Part shown: piece by piece, positions 17,569 through 26,562 of the stretch
Position numbering within the stretch: position 1 is the stretch's first letter
How the letters are laid out: each line of letters opens with the position of its first letter
NCBI GenBank assembly: GCA_021413825.1
Contig: JAIOPQ010000055.1
Span: 1 to 63,554, forward strand
DNA: 63,554 nt
Direction: 5' to 3'
Origin: Spirochaetia bacterium
GTDB lineage: Bacteria > Spirochaetota > Leptospiria > Leptospirales > Leptonemataceae
The notes under the pieces: generated by a model
What the model saw: the letters and a program-made list of their open reading frames with translations, nothing else
Databases searched by the model: none
Told to the model about the DNA's origin: nothing
Translations under genes and position numbers: made by a program

Positions 17569-17760
17569 ATGGCTTACATGGCGGTTGGATCCCGGCAGAT
17601 TCTGTATTCAGATTCAGTTACGCCGGCGCAGACGAGTGACGTGCGTCAGGCTCCGGTTCCGGCCGAGCAGCCTTTGCGCACTGAATCGGAAACCAGAAGC
17701 ATAGACAACCGCGCAGACACACGAGGCGAAAGCGGGAATCGTGTAGACGTGCTTGCATAG
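17569..17760 (+). CDS. Possible small protein (63 aa)
   Basis: A 63-codon frame opens with ATG at 17569, with GCAGG a few bases upstream, and ends 20 bp before the MORN lipoprotein. The product is hydrophilic and rich in Arg, Ser, Thr and Asp, with no signal peptide and no recognised family. A TTGACC sequence near 17534 could be a -35 element for the operon. It may instead be part of a leader. Confidence 0.35.
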   Translation: MAYMAVGSRQILYSDSVTPAQTSDVRQAPVPAEQPLRTESETRSIDNRADTRGESGNRVDVLA

Positions 17761-17780
17761 CGTAATTGAGGTAATTTCCA

Positions 17781-19004
17781 ATGAACAAACTTATATCTCT
17801 CATGTTCGTATGTGTGCTGGGCTGTTCTAGCGCACAGACGGAAGGCGATAAGCCTGCAGCGGATCGGAAGTATTCCATCGCATGTCCGGAAGCAATCGTA
17901 ACAAAGGTCGATTCAAAAGGTAAGCCTGGTGAACGCGGCAAGGTAGAACTGGGAACGTTGACGTGTGATGCTGCAGCTAAGCTCGATGATAAGGGCCTCA
18001 TCAAACTCAAGCGTTCGGGCTCGTGGACTGTCTTTGCAGATGGAATCAAAGCCCGCACAGAAGAATATGCGGGCGGGAAGAAGGAAGGCCAGGAGATAGG
18101 ATTTTTCCCGGACGGAAGCACCAGGTACAACGGACAGAACAGCGATGATAAGAAAACGGGTCATTGGAGAATCAAAGCGGGATTGAACTCTGATTGCTAT
18201 ACTGAGGGGGACTACGTCCAGGATCTTAAGTCCGGGAAATGGACGGAATGCTCGCAAGGCGAGAAGGGCTATTACACCTCCTTTGAAGGCAGTTACGTAA
18301 GCGGTCTGCGGGATGGCCCGGGTCTTTTTACTTACGAAGACGGGAAGAAATCTGCTGAAGGAAATTATCGTGCAGACATAAGTTGCAGAACATCCCTGAA
18401 ACCCGGGGCCAAGAAGGAAGACATTGAAGCGTGCGGTAAACGATCCGGCCGTTGGACTTATTATTATCCTAACGGACAGAAATCCTCGGAAGGTGAGTGC
18501 GATACTGCAACCGGTCTTGAGTCCGGTACGTGGCGTGATTATTATCAGAGCGGCGAGAAAATGGGCATGGGACCACGCTCAGGTGACCGCACCGGTCAAT
18601 GGACTTTCTGGGGCAAAGACGGTGCCATCCTCTATCAACTTGAATTTGGCGGAAATGATTTCCTGCCCAAGGGCGGGGTCCTTTGGAAAGGTGGCGTGAA
18701 GACCGGCCAGGGCCCGTTCTCAATGGGGATGTTCAAAGTTGATCAGAAAAAAGATGAAGCTCAGGTTACGAGTCTTATCAAAGACGGAGCCTGGATTGAA
18801 TACTATCCCAGCGGGCAAAAATCTGCAGAAGGTAAATACACAAGCAATCGCAAAGACGGCAAATGGATATTCTACGATGAAAGTGGTCGCAAGACTGCGG
18901 AAGGCCCGTTCATGATGGATAAGAAGGACGGTGATTGGACTGAACTTGAAAACGGGAATTATGTGAAAAAGAAGTACCAGTTTGGTAAACCGGCCAGGTT
19001 CTAA
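17781..19004 (+). CDS. MORN-repeat lipoprotein
   Basis: The protein has 407 residues and a signal peptide with lipobox (VLGC, Cys15). GAGGTAA precedes the ATG at ribosome-site distance. From about residue 75 the chain is built of around eight MORN_2-type repeats of about 23 residues, such as GRWTYYYPNGQKSSEGE and GKWIFYDESGRKTAEG, which form beta hairpins. Such proteins are widespread in spirochaetes and Bacteroidetes envelopes; some are called YwqK-type antitoxins by homology only. Function is unknown, probably binding or structural. Its stop overlaps the next start (TAATG). Confidence 0.82.
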   Translation: MNKLISLMFVCVLGCSSAQTEGDKPAADRKYSIACPEAIVTKVDSKGKPGERGKVELGTLTCDAAAKLDDKGLIKLKRSGSWTVFADGIKARTEEYAGGKKEGQEIGFFPDGSTRYNGQNSDDKKTGHWRIKAGLNSDCYTEGDYVQDLKSGKWTECSQGEKGYYTSFEGSYVSGLRDGPGLFTYEDGKKSAEGNYRADISCRTSLKPGAKKEDIEACGKRSGRWTYYYPNGQKSSEGECDTATGLESGTWRDYYQSGEKMGMGPRSGDRTGQWTFWGKDGAILYQLEFGGNDFLPKGGVLWKGGVKTGQGPFSMGMFKVDQKKDEAQVTSLIKDGAWIEYYPSGQKSAEGKYTSNRKDGKWIFYDESGRKTAEGPFMMDKKDGDWTELENGNYVKKKYQFGKPARF

Positions 19005-19450
19005 TGAATACAATGAAACGGCTCATACTCAGTACATTGTTCCTAACGTTCCCACTTGCAGCCCAGGAAATCAAGGGCCTTGACAAGGAATTCTATAACG
19101 CTTACCTGGATTCGCTTCCAAATGAAAAGAAGCAACGGCTGGAAATGCTCCAGAAAAATCTGGTCACAGTGCTCAAGCGCGTCATCCCACGTGAAGATCC
19201 GGATCATGGCGCCGCCTATGCTCCCAATATCAAAGCCGAGACAATGCAATTTGAAGAAATATTACCTAACTCTCCATTTGTGCGTGGAATGCAAAAAGAG
19301 ATCCCGGGCTTTAGAATGGATAAGCATATGTTCATTGTGAAGTCCGGTCCGTATCTAATATACGCAGCGTTTGCTGTGAATCCCAGGCTGTATGTTACCG
19401 GGGAATCCCAGCGATTCTTGATTCGTCGCGCTGAAGCAACTCACGAGTAA
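19004..19450 (+). CDS. Secreted protein of unknown function
   Basis: The protein has 148 residues with a cleavable signal peptide ending at LAAQ, and a mature domain of about 130 residues with no Cys and no recognised motif. Both ends overlap neighbours (TAATG at the start, TAATGG at the stop), so it is a middle gene of the MORN-patatin operon and probably acts with one of those proteins. Confidence 0.65.
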   Translation: MNTMKRLILSTLFLTFPLAAQEIKGLDKEFYNAYLDSLPNEKKQRLEMLQKNLVTVLKRVIPREDPDHGAAYAPNIKAETMQFEEILPNSPFVRGMQKEIPGFRMDKHMFIVKSGPYLIYAAFAVNPRLYVTGESQRFLIRRAEATHE

Positions 19451-20370
19451 TGGCCCGAAAAAGAAAATTTCATAGAGGCCTGATCCTTTCAGGCGGTGGC
19501 GCGCGTGGTGCCTATCAGGTTGGGGTCTGGAAGTACCTGCAAGAGTTAGGCTGGAAACCGGATTTGATTTGCGGTACGTCAGTAGGCGCCGTAAATTCAG
19601 CTGCAATTGGTTGCGGACTTAACCTGGAGGAGATGATCTCCCTGTGGAAAACAATTGAACGTGGGCGTATTTACAAGCTTTCACTCTGGCGTCAATTGGT
19701 GCACACTCTCACAAGACGCGGATATGCACCGCTCATGGACACCGAGCCATTTAAGAATCTACTGCTTGAAAAACTGGATATATCCAGGCTACGCCGCAGC
19801 GAAGCGGAAATTATTATTACCGCAGTAAACATCCTCAAATCCCAGCTTAAGTTTTTTTCGCACCGAGTCATTGATATTGAACACGTCATGGCTTCCAGTG
19901 CCATTCCTATTCTGTTTCCCTGGCAGTACATTGACGGCGAGCCTTACTGGGATGGCGGAATTATGGCCAATACGCCAATTCAGCCGGCCCTGGAGCGAGG
20001 CTGCAAAGAAATCCTGGTGGTGCTGCTTTCGCCAGTGGGTGGTTCGCGACTTTCACTGCCTAACTCGCGCAGACAGGGCCTTGAGCGCGTATTTGAAATG
20101 TCTTTGATTGGATCGTATGAATCGTATATGGCTCATTTGAGCTATGAATACAAACTACGTTCCAGTCAGTCTCTGATGCAGCGTTTTGTCCGTAGAACGT
20201 TAACGTTAGGCGATATAAAAATCGCGACGGTTGCGCCGGTTCAAATGCTGGGATTTCAATCAATTTTGAATTTCTCTGCCCGCCAGGCGGACATGTTAAT
20301 TCATGAAGGGTATCAGGACGCGCGCAACCAGCTTGCAGAGTTCTTTGGGCTGGAAGAAACGCCTTATTAG
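19450..20370 (+). CDS. Patatin-like phospholipase
   Basis: The protein has 306 residues. All patatin signatures are present: the oxyanion loop SGGGARGAYQVG, the nucleophile elbow GTSVG (catalytic Ser) and the dyad Asp in YWDGGIMANTP. This is the bacterial RssA/YchK-like size class. It is expected to hydrolyse acyl chains from phospholipids or lysophospholipids. It has no signal peptide, so it is cytoplasmic or membrane-peripheral. It is the last gene of the operon with the MORN lipoprotein and the secreted protein. Confidence 0.92.
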   Translation: MARKRKFHRGLILSGGGARGAYQVGVWKYLQELGWKPDLICGTSVGAVNSAAIGCGLNLEEMISLWKTIERGRIYKLSLWRQLVHTLTRRGYAPLMDTEPFKNLLLEKLDISRLRRSEAEIIITAVNILKSQLKFFSHRVIDIEHVMASSAIPILFPWQYIDGEPYWDGGIMANTPIQPALERGCKEILVVLLSPVGGSRLSLPNSRRQGLERVFEMSLIGSYESYMAHLSYEYKLRSSQSLMQRFVRRTLTLGDIKIATVAPVQMLGFQSILNFSARQADMLIHEGYQDARNQLAEFFGLEETPY

Positions 20371-20395
20371 CTCCGGCGCCCCTTGCAGTTCCTGT

Positions 20396-20488
20396 CGGAA
20401 AGCGAAAACTGCCTGCCCCTCGGCGCGGTATTCCGAGCCTCGGGCCGTTCGCATCACACTCAGTCCACGGCTCCGCTTTCGCTTTCCG
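20396..20488. repeat. 12-bp inverted repeat (CGGAAAGCGAAA)
   Basis: Perfect 12-bp arms at 20396-20407 and 20477-20488 with 69 bp between them. The left arm also takes part in a small GCAGTT/AACTGC hairpin, so alternative structures are possible. Confidence 0.6.
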
Positions 20489-20640
20489 GATAGTTCCGCA
20501 TGGATCTTGTGGCTTATGGATTTCTGATATTGCGCGCCGTGCATTCCTGCATAACGAGATTAGTTAATCTTCGCTCTTAGGCTGGCTTCCGTGATAACGG
20601 TATCCGAAACCCATTCACGACAAGGCAAACGCAGATTTAT

Positions 20641-20731
20641 CCTGAAAGCCAGTTGCGCGCATCGAGCGGGATCACCGCGTCCCGAGCGTCCGCGACGGCG
20701 GGCGAGGGCGAGCGCGGAAATGGCTTTCAGG
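20641..20731. repeat. 20-bp imperfect inverted repeat with a GC-rich structured loop
   Basis: Arms at 20641-20660 and 20712-20731 match at 18 of 20 positions, including 11 perfect outer bases (CCTGAAAGCCA). The 51-bp interior holds two more possible hairpins (GGGA...TCCC and CGTC-CGC-GACG). The whole 91-bp unit resembles a REP/BIME-type palindromic element or a folded RNA. Confidence 0.6.
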
Positions 20732-20760
20732 CCAAGACTGACGTTGGCCGCAGGAGTGAA

Positions 20761-21519
20761 TTAAAGATCCAGCTCGTCGCTTGCGTTTTTGACGTATGTG
20801 CGACCGGCTGAGGTTCTAAAGTAGATCAGATTGTAGAATACTATATACCAGAGCGCCTGAATTCCATCGCGCATTCCAATCTTCTTTCCTTCTTCGTAAG
20901 TGCGGCCGTAATAGGAAATAGGCACTTCATAAATTCTTATGGGCATCTGGGCAATTGAGGCTGTAATCTCAACTTCCATTCCAAAACCTTTGCTTGCCAG
21001 TTCCATGTTCTTTAAGATTGGAGCTCTGAACGCTTTGTAACACGTTTCAATATCAGTCATATTCAGATTGGTGAGGATGTTGGAAAAATGCGTTAAGAAC
21101 TTGTTGGCCATGTAGTGATAATAATAGAGTACGCGCGCGGCCTTCTTAACCAGGAATCTGCTGCCATACACCACATCAGCATGTCCCGTCAGAATTGGCC
21201 AGAGTACAGACGGAAGCTCTTCTGGATCGTATTCCAGATCAGCATCCTGGATTACAATTACGTCTCCGGTTGCTTCGCGTGCTGCGCGACGGATCGCTGC
21301 CGTTTTTCCTGCGTTCTTAGGCTGCTGAAATAGTTTTAGTTTCTTCGATTTAATTGCATTGAGTACAGCGAAGGTCCCGTCGGTTGAACCGTCATCTACT
21401 ACTACGATCTCATCTACAAGTTTCAACTTGTCCAGTTTCTGAATGATGATGGCGACTGTTTCCCTCTCATTGTAGACCGGAACGAGCACACTAACTTTTT
21501 GCGGTTTCTTAGTGCTCAT
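20761..21519 (-). CDS. Glycosyltransferase family 2, polyprenyl-phosphate sugar synthase-like
   Basis: The protein has 252 residues. The GT-A fold signatures are clear: [11 protein letters not shown] at the N-terminus, [10 protein letters not shown], and the metal-binding [10 protein letters not shown]. The size and the SRFL...[28 protein letters not shown] region match dolichol/polyprenyl-phosphate mannose synthases, which charge a lipid carrier with a hexose at the cytoplasmic face. There is no C-terminal membrane anchor. The product could feed a GT-C enzyme such as the one at 2-1549. It lies 3 bp behind the small gene that follows serC, forming one operon. Confidence 0.88.
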   Translation of the reverse strand: MSTKKPQKVSVLVPVYNERETVAIIIQKLDKLKLVDEIVVVDDGSTDGTFAVLNAIKSKKLKLFQQPKNAGKTAAIRRAAREATGDVIVIQDADLEYDPEELPSVLWPILTGHADVVYGSRFLVKKAARVLYYYHYMANKFLTHFSNILTNLNMTDIETCYKAFRAPILKNMELASKGFGMEVEITASIAQMPIRIYEVPISYYGRTYEEGKKIGMRDGIQALWYIVFYNLIYFRTSAGRTYVKNASDELDL

Positions 21520-21522
21520 TCT

Positions 21523-21729
21523 TTACTCCAAAGCCATGCGAAGTTTAACCAGATTTTCTATGAGTCGATCGAACGCGCGATTGCGATCCGCTTGATCTGC
21601 AAAAGTCAGGATGCGCTTACCGTTGGGTTCGGTAAACAGCATCTCAATGCCCTGGGGTTCTTGCTTTTTTATGGAAATGACATGGTCTAACTGGATGAGT
21701 TCATTGTCACCGAGTCTGAGCCAGAGCAT
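21523..21729 (-). CDS. Small conserved-looking protein (68 aa)
   Basis: The protein has 68 residues and is predicted to be beta-beta-beta-alpha: a strand-rich N-terminus (LWLRLGDNELIQLDHVISIKK) and an amphipathic C-terminal helix. This PH- or LSm-like pattern is only a visual impression. It is packed between serC (2 bp) and the GT2 gene (3 bp), supporting real translation. Function unknown. Confidence 0.6.
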   Translation of the reverse strand: MLWLRLGDNELIQLDHVISIKKQEPQGIEMLFTEPNGKRILTFADQADRNRAFDRLIENLVKLRMALE

Positions 21730-21731
21730 CC

Positions 21732-22814
21732 CTATCCCCCGTTTTGCCTGGCAAATTCGCGCATAAGCACGGACAGAACCTGGCAGGCCTCTTCTCCAAC
21801 AGCGTTGTAAACAGAAGCGCGTAGACCACCCACAGAGCGATGACCCTTTAAACCCATTAGTTTGCGCTCTTCTGCAATCTTCAAGAACTTCTGTTCCAAT
21901 TCTTCAGAAGGCAGGCGGAAGGTGATGTTCATGAGGGATCTTGCATTCTTCACGGAATGTCCTGTGTAGAACTTGGGAAACTCATCCATTACAGAGTAGA
22001 CCAGGTCGGCTTTGCGTTCGTTGTAGCGCGCCATTTCAGCAAGGCCACCCTGTTTTTCAATCCAACCCAGAACCAGTCCAAATACATAGATCTGGAAGGT
22101 TGGAGGCGTATTATACAAGCTCTGGTTCTTGCCGTACGTGCTGTAGCGGAACACTGTAGGTAGATCTGCCGATTCGCGCGCATAATAGTCGCGATCGATG
22201 ATAGCCAGTGTGATGCCGGAAGCTCCAGCGTTCTTTTGCGCACCGGCGTACACCAGACCCATTTTGCTCCAGTCGATGGGCCGCGAGAGAAAATCCGAAC
22301 TCATGTCTACGATCAGCTTTGTATCACCTGGATCTGGAAATTTCTTAAACTGCGTTCCGTAGATCGTATTGTTGGAAGTTAGATGAAGATAGTCCAGGCC
22401 CGGTTTTGTAGCAATGTTCGGGATGTAGCTGTGATTCTTATCTTTGGAGCTACCTGCATCGAATACGTTGATGCCCAGGAGTTTTGCCTGTTCAATGCCT
22501 TTCTCTGACCAGACGCCTGTATTTACATACCCGGCAGCCCCGCCCTTTTTGGAGAGATTCATGGGTACGTAGGCGAACTGAGCCGACGCGCCACCCGTCA
22601 TATAAAGGATGTCGAATCGATCCGGGATTCCAGCAAGTTTGCGCAGGCGCTGATTGATGTCTTCGAGCAGTGATTCGAAGACTTTTCCGCGATGCGACAT
22701 CTCCATAATGGACATCCCTGTGCCCTGGTAATCCAGCATTTCGTCGCGTATGGTCTCAAGGACGGGGAGTGGAAGGGCCGCCGGTCCTGGAGAAAAGTTA
22801 TAGACTCGTCTCAT
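21732..22814 (-). CDS. serC: Phosphoserine aminotransferase SerC
   Basis: The protein has 360 residues, the standard SerC length. It begins with the family signature VYNFSPGPAALP, and the PLP-binding Lys lies in AGAQKNAGASG. It converts 3-phosphohydroxypyruvate and glutamate to phosphoserine and 2-oxoglutarate in serine synthesis, and can serve pyridoxal phosphate synthesis through its second substrate. It is cytosolic. First gene of a three-gene operon with the 68-residue protein and the GT2; divergent from bpt with 41 bp between starts. Confidence 0.96.
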   Translation of the reverse strand: MRRVYNFSPGPAALPLPVLETIRDEMLDYQGTGMSIMEMSHRGKVFESLLEDINQRLRKLAGIPDRFDILYMTGGASAQFAYVPMNLSKKGGAAGYVNTGVWSEKGIEQAKLLGINVFDAGSSKDKNHSYIPNIATKPGLDYLHLTSNNTIYGTQFKKFPDPGDTKLIVDMSSDFLSRPIDWSKMGLVYAGAQKNAGASGITLAIIDRDYYARESADLPTVFRYSTYGKNQSLYNTPPTFQIYVFGLVLGWIEKQGGLAEMARYNERKADLVYSVMDEFPKFYTGHSVKNARSLMNITFRLPSEELEQKFLKIAEERKLMGLKGHRSVGGLRASVYNAVGEEACQVLSVLMREFARQNGG

Positions 22815-22855
22815 TCAGTCTGATTTTCTAAAGCAGAGCCCTCAGTCAAAGCGAA

Positions 22856-23614
22856 ATGAGTCTGCCCCTCGAATATCTGGAAGCCAACCTGTACATCGGT
22901 CATCTGAGGGGATCGTGTTCCTACCTGCCCGAACGTGATTCCAACCTGAAATTTCTGGATGGCAGCGGCCTGGGTGCCGGGTATCGGCTCCTGCTTGATC
23001 GGGGCTATCGACGCCATGGACAGCATCTCTACAGACCGGATTGCGGTAGCTGCCAGCAGTGCAAAATCCTGCGCATTCCTGTGGCCACGTTCGTTCCAAC
23101 GCGCTCGCAAAAGCGAGTCTATAAAAAGGGAAAATCGATCTTTCGCGCAGAAACCGGTAAGCCTGAATACTCGCCTGAAAAGGCACGGCTGTACGAGCGA
23201 TATCTTAAGATCCAGCACTGCTCTTGCGAATCGATTGATGCGGCGCGCTATGAAGACTTTTTTGTGAGCAGCTTCCTTTCGACTACGGAAGAACTTAGAA
23301 TCTATGCAGGCGATCGCCTGGTAGGAATTGGAATCATTGATATTGTTGGAGATGCACTTTCCTCGGTCTATTTTTTCTTTGATCCCGAATTCGCAGACTA
23401 TAGTCCCGGGACGTTTTCAATCCTTGTTGAAATGGATCTCTGCCGTGAAAGAGGCCTATCGTATTACTACCCCGGATTCTTTATACCAAACTGTAGCGCA
23501 ATGAACTATAAAGCCAATTTTGGGCCCGCGGAAGTTAAGGCTCCAGAGGAAGAAAAATGGGCGTTTCATATTAAGTCATGTGGTTCCTCAGTCGATGCTG
23601 AAACCAGTGATTGA
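22856..23614 (+). CDS. bpt: Aspartate/glutamate leucyltransferase (Bpt, N-end rule)
   Basis: The protein has 252 residues. The N-terminal ATE domain has the CxxC-type cluster (YRPDCGSCQQC) and the TRSQKRV basic motif; the C-terminal acyltransferase half (GIGIIDIVGD, SVYFFFDPE, YYPGFFIPNC) matches Bpt/Ate1. The enzyme transfers leucine (Bpt) or arginine (Ate) from aminoacyl-tRNA to N-terminal Asp or Glu, marking proteins for ClpS/ClpAP degradation. In bacteria Bpt is the usual form. Followed by a strong terminator. Confidence 0.92.
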   Translation: MSLPLEYLEANLYIGHLRGSCSYLPERDSNLKFLDGSGLGAGYRLLLDRGYRRHGQHLYRPDCGSCQQCKILRIPVATFVPTRSQKRVYKKGKSIFRAETGKPEYSPEKARLYERYLKIQHCSCESIDAARYEDFFVSSFLSTTEELRIYAGDRLVGIGIIDIVGDALSSVYFFFDPEFADYSPGTFSILVEMDLCRERGLSYYYPGFFIPNCSAMNYKANFGPAEVKAPEEEKWAFHIKSCGSSVDAETSD

Positions 23615-23646
23615 TTATGTGCTCCCCTTTGCAAAAATGGGAAGCG

Positions 23647-23670
23647 GGGGGCGGAAGCCCCCTTTTTTTT
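23647..23670 (+). terminator. Rho-independent terminator after bpt
   Basis: Perfect 6-bp stem GGGGGC/GCCCCC with a GGAA loop (23647-23662), directly followed by eight T residues (23663-23670). It begins 33 bp after the bpt stop. An upstream CCCC tract at 23625 could pair with the same G run, so an alternative fold is conceivable. Confidence 0.92.
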
Positions 23671-23710
23671 ATGTCCTCTTGCGCTTAGAAATCTAGCCTG
23701 GCGCTTCACC

Positions 23711-24577
23711 ATGAAGCGACGTTATCTGAAATTCTGGTCAGGCATTTTATTTTTTTCCGGGGTTCTCACTGTTCCGCTTAACGCGCAGGAAATCAAGCGC
23801 GCACCATCAGAGACAGGGCAGCCGGATCGCTCAGATCAGACAGGAGAAAAAAGGCCTGAAGCAAAACTCAATCTGATTGAAGTTCAATTGGGCCCGGCCG
23901 TTTCTGCTTCAGGCTCAATCGTTGCCTCTTCCGAGGACGGTATTACGCTGCTTGAGCGGCTCATAAATTCCGGAACTCTTTACGCACCTCGCGTTACACC
24001 GCTCATCCAAGCGGTTGGGCCGGGTTATAAAATTCCGCCATTCCACCTGGGTTCCAATCAAATTGGAGTTAGCTATGAGCGGTATTCTGGAGGCAGGTTC
24101 TCTTTTGGCGGTGCGATTCGCTATACAGACGTAACTGCAGGACTTACGATTCCGGAATCGTTTATCCCGGGCTCCCTTGTGAACTTTCAAGCACCCGTTA
24201 TTAGCCGCGTCACTGCAGAAATCCACAGCCGCAAAGTCCTGGCTTCAGCCTTTCAGGTGGAAGGCGTCATGAGTTATCATTTTAATGGTGACGCAGAGTG
24301 GGATCCCTATCTGCGCGCGAGCGGTGGTGTGGGTCGGGGCTGGCTTGCGCATGTCGGTTATGGTCCGCATCTTGAGGAACTACACGGCACGATTGGCGCG
24401 GGCATGCGCTGGAACTTCAACGAAACCTCGTCTATTTCTGCTGAAATCAATACGTCAGGTTTCTGGGTCATGACTGGGCCTTCGAGCTTCATTGACCGCA
24501 CAGACGTGCTCATCAATCCTGGCAAAGGGAGCATTTATATCGTTCGCCTGCTACTTGGCGCGGGATATCGGTTTTAG
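23711..24577 (+). CDS. Outer-membrane beta-barrel protein
   Basis: The protein has 288 residues. A cleavable signal peptide (to about LNAQ, residue 26) is followed by a charged linker and then alternating amphipathic strands rich in Gly, Tyr, Phe and Ser, ending in GAGYRF with a C-terminal Phe, the usual BAM recognition end. Probably an 8- to 10-stranded barrel of the OmpW/OmpA-barrel size class. Specific function unknown. It lies 3 bp before the aminotransferase gene. Confidence 0.75.
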   Translation: MKRRYLKFWSGILFFSGVLTVPLNAQEIKRAPSETGQPDRSDQTGEKRPEAKLNLIEVQLGPAVSASGSIVASSEDGITLLERLINSGTLYAPRVTPLIQAVGPGYKIPPFHLGSNQIGVSYERYSGGRFSFGGAIRYTDVTAGLTIPESFIPGSLVNFQAPVISRVTAEIHSRKVLASAFQVEGVMSYHFNGDAEWDPYLRASGGVGRGWLAHVGYGPHLEELHGTIGAGMRWNFNETSSISAEINTSGFWVMTGPSSFIDRTDVLINPGKGSIYIVRLLLGAGYRF

Positions 24578-24580
24578 GGT

Positions 24581-25882
24581 ATGAGAACAAACATAGTACA
24601 CATGGGTGCAGGCGAGCTCGTTTACGAGATTCGCCAGATTGTAGAGATCGGCCAAAACGTTAGCCGACTTTCTGGCAAGCCAATCGCCTGGGAGAACATA
24701 GGCGATCCGGTTCAGAAAGGCGAAAAACTCCCGGCGTGGATGAAAGAGATTATTGTCCAGGCGGTTCGTGAAGATTCAACGTACGCGTACAGCCCAACCC
24801 GTGGCCTCACAGAAACCCGTGAATTCCTGGCAGAACGTCTCAATCGTGAGAAGGGTGTGCGCATTCATCCAGATGATATAATTTTCTTTAACGGCCTGGG
24901 AGATGCAGTTAATAAAGTTTACGGTCAGTTACGACGCGAAGCGCGCGTAATCGGCCCAACGCCAGCCTATCCAACGCATTCATCCGCTGAGGCAGCTCAT
25001 GCAGGTTATCAGCCAATTACATATAAGCTTGATCCGGCGCGCGGCTGGATGCCAGACCTTGATGAATTGCGAAACAAAGTACGCTACAATGAAAGCATCG
25101 CTGGAATCATGATCATCAATCCAGATAATCCAACGGGAGCTGTGTTCCCGCGCGAAATCCTGGATCAAATGGTGCGCATTGCAAAAGACTACGATCTATT
25201 CCTGGTGGGTGACGAAATTTACATCAACATGGTGTATAATGGAAAGAAATGTACGCACCTGTCTGAAGTGGTGGGCGATGTGCCTGCGATTTCGCTCAAA
25301 GGAATTTCTAAAGAGTTTCCCTGGCCGGGTGGACGTTGTGGTTGGATGGAAGTGTATAATCAGACCGGCAACAAAATGTTTCAGAAATACGTTAAGTCGA
25401 TTCTGGACGCAAAGATGCTTGAAGTGTGTTCTACAACTTTGCCGCAGTATGTAATCCCGCGAATCATGGGCCATGCCGAGTACGCAAACTGGCAGGTAGA
25501 GCGGAATAGCTTTTTTGAACGCCGCAGTCGTCGCGTTGCAGAAATTCTGGGTGGAATCCCGGAGATCATTGTAAATCCGCCTGACGGCGCGTTCTACGTA
25601 AGCGTAGTTTTCAAGCAGGAGCTGAGCAATCGCATGCGCATGCGAATCGATAACCCGGCCGTGCAGAATTACATTGATGGACTTTGCACAAGTGAAATTG
25701 AACCGGATCGTAAGTTTGTGTATCATTTGCTTGCATCGCGCAACATCTGCGTTGTGCCACTTACAAGCTTTGTTTGCAATCTTCAGGGATTTCGCTGTAC
25801 TCTGCTGGAGCGCGATGATTCAAAATTCGAGGAGATATATCACGGAATCCGTGATGGCATCCTTGAATTCCTGAACGGTTGA
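24581..25882 (+). CDS. Class I/II pyridoxal-phosphate aminotransferase
   Basis: The protein has 433 residues, fold type I. Visible motifs: the substrate/PLP region YSPTRGLTETREFLAERL, the Asn of NPDNPTGAVFP, the Asp of VGDEIYINMVY, the Schiff-base Lys in SLKGISKEFPWPGGRCGW, and a late substrate Arg (FRCTLLE). This is the general aspartate/alanine/aromatic aminotransferase group; the amino acid used cannot be assigned. Cytosolic. Confidence 0.88.
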   Translation: MRTNIVHMGAGELVYEIRQIVEIGQNVSRLSGKPIAWENIGDPVQKGEKLPAWMKEIIVQAVREDSTYAYSPTRGLTETREFLAERLNREKGVRIHPDDIIFFNGLGDAVNKVYGQLRREARVIGPTPAYPTHSSAEAAHAGYQPITYKLDPARGWMPDLDELRNKVRYNESIAGIMIINPDNPTGAVFPREILDQMVRIAKDYDLFLVGDEIYINMVYNGKKCTHLSEVVGDVPAISLKGISKEFPWPGGRCGWMEVYNQTGNKMFQKYVKSILDAKMLEVCSTTLPQYVIPRIMGHAEYANWQVERNSFFERRSRRVAEILGGIPEIIVNPPDGAFYVSVVFKQELSNRMRMRIDNPAVQNYIDGLCTSEIEPDRKFVYHLLASRNICVVPLTSFVCNLQGFRCTLLERDDSKFEEIYHGIRDGILEFLNG

Positions 25883-25898
25883 GTGCGAGTTAACTGGT

Positions 25899-26558
25899 TT
25901 GGGCAAAGGTCAGAACGTCAGAAGTTCTGCTTTGATACAAGGCTGCGGATTTCGTAGCTTTGTGCTGGCATTCCTTCTGCTTTTTAGCACTTGCACCACT
26001 GCACGCATCACAATTCACGCTACAGGTTTGCAGCCGCCTCTCTGCAAATCGCAGGCCGTGCCTCCACGGACTGCAGTCGTCTGGGGAACAGCCTGGAGAG
26101 AAAATCAAAAGGAAAAAGATCTGCGCGAATCCATGGCGGGCCACGCAATAGAAGCGTATTTTAAGAAGCAGTCATGCGTTTCAACGATTCAGATTGTCAA
26201 AATGATAGAGGGACGCCGGGCGATTGAACATTCTGATATTGAACTCTTGAAATGGGCTCGATCCGGGCCGAACCCTGTGGACTCGTTGATTTTACTGCGC
26301 GTCGAGGAGCTTGGCCCTCTCATCATACTCTATCCATCTCCGATTCTCTGGGAGGGTGGGTCGGAAGTATCGCTTCGCGTCAGGGTTCTAAATGTCCGTA
26401 CATCGTCGCTCGAGACGGATACTTCAATTCAATGGAAGGACACAGGGGCATTTGTTCTCAGAGGAACGGGACCGTTGGAGCGGAACCTGGAGACGGTTCT
26501 GACCTCAGTTTTTGGGCAAAGCCAATTGATCGAGCAGTTCGATCCAATTGGACCCTGA
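25899..26558 (+). CDS. Probable lipoprotein of unknown function
   Basis: The protein has up to 219 residues. The start is uncertain: TTG at 25899 gives a long n-region before the hydrophobic stretch, and TTG at 25932 gives a more normal signal peptide; neither has a strong ribosome site. The signal ends in LFSTC, a lipobox-like sequence. The mature domain of about 180 residues has an alternating beta pattern. No family recognised. It converges with bfr, 4 bp away. Confidence 0.55.
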   Translation: MGKGQNVRSSALIQGCGFRSFVLAFLLLFSTCTTARITIHATGLQPPLCKSQAVPPRTAVVWGTAWRENQKEKDLRESMAGHAIEAYFKKQSCVSTIQIVKMIEGRRAIEHSDIELLKWARSGPNPVDSLILLRVEELGPLIILYPSPILWEGGSEVSLRVRVLNVRTSSLETDTSIQWKDTGAFVLRGTGPLERNLETVLTSVFGQSQLIEQFDPIGP

Positions 26559-26562
26559 GGGC

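Larger units (their letters stand above)
20371..20760. other. Structured non-coding block between convergent operons
   Basis: This is 390 bp without a convincing gene, between the patatin gene and the GT2 gene, whose ends converge here. It is richer in G+C than its surroundings and contains several inverted repeats, listed separately where strong. Smaller hairpins include GCAGTT/AACTGC (20385-20390 with 20407-20412) and CCGT-GATA-ACGG near 20590. No U run follows, so they are not ordinary terminators. Candidates are a structured RNA or a palindromic repeat element. Confidence 0.5.

Noticed and set aside
22811..23218. 135-codon minus-strand frame opposite bpt
   Set aside because: Lies wholly opposite a well-supported gene with intact family motifs; shadow frame.
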